A DNA stretch of 6,078 nucleotides. Origin: Candidatus Hydrogenedentota bacterium. GTDB lineage: Bacteria; Hydrogenedentota; Hydrogenedentia; Hydrogenedentales; GCA-2746185. Positions 5,239-6,078 of this stretch are shown one piece after another; position 1 is the stretch's first letter, and each line of letters opens with the position of its first letter. The stretch covers positions 1-6,078 of the forward strand of contig JASJYE010000164.1 of the NCBI GenBank assembly GCA_030123645.1. The letters run 5' to 3'. The notes under the pieces were generated by a model. The model searched no databases. It was not told where the DNA came from and was given only the letters and a program-made list of their open reading frames with translations. The translations under genes and the position numbers were made by a program.

Positions 5239-6078
5239 TCAGAGACGGGTACGTGAATTCTTCAGTATTTCGTCGAGCAAGGCCGAGCGCGCCTCTTCGA
5301 ATTTCAGGACACGGCATCCTCTCGGGGCCCATACGGCCGGGTTCGTCGGGCCGAACAGGGCAATCGTCGGGCATCCGACAGCAACTGCCAGGTGTGTGAC
5401 GCCGGAGTCGTTCCCAATGAATTGCCGCGCAGCGGCGAGATGAGTGGCGACGCCGACGAGGGAGTCCGTTTCAATGCGTCTTGCGTCACGCGGTATTCGA
5501 GAAAACTCGCCCCTTCCGCGCTCGAGCTCCGCCGGGCCTAAACACCACGCGATCTCGCGGCCGGCCGACTCCAGTTCGTTGGCCAAAGCGAGGTAATTTT
5601 CCAATGGCCAGTTCTTGCCGGCGCTCCCGCTGCCGGGGTGGATAACGATGTCGTACTGCTCGGGGCCGGGCGCAATGGCAAGCCTTAATTCAGGGCCATC
5701 GGGCATTCCGAGGCGGTCGAGATAATACGCTGAGGCGTGCCGGGTCCAACCCTCAGGCGGGAGACCCGCGCGGATGTCAATCTTCTCAACATTGCAATCC
5801 TCCAGACCCCTCCGAATGCCTCCGTCCTTATCGGCCATCCAGACCACGACTCGCTGGAATGCGGTAAGAAATTTGCGCAGCTTCTGCGTGGGCCCGTCGA
5901 AAACAGAATCAAAGCCCACGCTTTCAAAGTCATGGGCGGCTCCCGCGATGCCGCCTGCGACGGCGAGCTCCAAGCGCTCTTTCCGCCCGAGTAGCTCGAC
6001 GCGGCCCTCGCGGCCAAGGCCCTTGATCGACGGGCACGCTAGAAGAAAATCGCCTATTCCACCCGTATGGACGACGAG
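5239..6078 (-). CDS. Glycosyltransferase family 9 protein (ADP-heptose:LPS heptosyltransferase-like), 5' partial
   Basis: The frame is open to the right edge, and 279 residues are visible. The first ones, LVVHTGGIGDFLLACPS, are the N-terminal strand and GxGD loop of GT9 enzymes, so only a few codons are missing. The C-terminal GT-B half contains HPGSGSAGKNWP (visible 147-158), the region that grips the sugar-nucleotide phosphates, then FIGNDSGVTHLA (220-231) and FGPTNPAVWAP (242-252), both hallmarks of heptosyltransferases. Such enzymes move heptose from ADP-heptose to lipid A/core at the cytoplasmic face of the inner membrane, which fits the heptose-precursor genes at the other end of the window. 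The protein is shorter than the typical 320-350 residues, mainly in the middle. The exact acceptor (WaaC, WaaF, WaaQ-like or another glycan) cannot be told. It converges on mnmA with a 118-nt gap. A TTG inside the frame near 5973 is not the start, since conserved sequence continues upstream. Confidence 0.88.
   Translation of the reverse strand, partial: LVVHTGGIGDFLLACPSIKGLGREGRVELLGRKERLELAVAGGIAGAAHDFESVGFDSVFDGPTQKLRKFLTAFQRVVVWMADKDGGIRRGLEDCNVEKIDIRAGLPPEGWTRHASAYYLDRLGMPDGPELRLAIAPGPEQYDIVIHPGSGSAGKNWPLENYLALANELESAGREIAWCLGPAELERGRGEFSRIPRDARRIETDSLVGVATHLAAARQFIGNDSGVTHLAVAVGCPTIALFGPTNPAVWAPRGCRVLKFEEARSALLDEILKNSRTRL

Overview
The window comes from a GC-rich, double-membraned (LPS-making) bacterium. 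It carries two steps of ADP-heptose synthesis, a family 9 (heptosyltransferase-type) glycosyltransferase, a bactofilin gene paired with a membrane-anchored M23 peptidase, a thioredoxin-type ArsC and mnmA. The lineage cannot be fixed from sequence alone. A kinase-only heptose kinase, a GC-rich genome and dispersed palindromic repeats would fit a PVC-group, Hydrogenedentota-like or deltaproteobacterial-grade organism, but this is a weak inference.

Layout, left to right. (1) 1-1225, plus strand: the C-terminal two thirds of a PfkB-type heptose-7-phosphate kinase, overlapping by one base with gmhB, the heptose-1,7-bisphosphate phosphatase. (2) 1223-1474: a 252-bp, gene-free, nested inverted-repeat element that looks like a MITE. 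It sits exactly in the stop codons of the two converging genes. (3) 1472-1951, minus strand: arsC. (4) 1952-2367: a divergent regulatory region with one good promoter facing each way, a perfect 16-bp palindrome on the arsC side and a roughly 200-nt untranslated leader on the other. (5) 2368-3864, plus strand: M23 metallopeptidase and bactofilin, 3 nt apart, a likely cell-shape operon. (6) 3993-5120, plus strand: mnmA, tRNA 2-thiouridylase. (7) 5121-5238: a short convergent gap with a small REP-like hairpin. (8) 5239 to the right edge, minus strand: a GT9 glycosyltransferase lacking only its first few codons.

The kinase and phosphatase would act in sequence on heptose phosphates to make the precursor of ADP-heptose, and a GT9 enzyme typically transfers heptose to the LPS core. 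The M23/bactofilin pair would place and carry out local peptidoglycan trimming. arsC and mnmA are housekeeping or stress genes with no obvious functional link to these.

The clearest unusual object is the inverted-repeat element. If it and one copy of a TA dinucleotide are removed, a plausible ancestral junction appears in which gmhB and arsC overlapped at their stop codons, and both stops are preserved. I did not find CRISPR arrays, tRNA or rRNA genes, or a convincing new multi-gene system.
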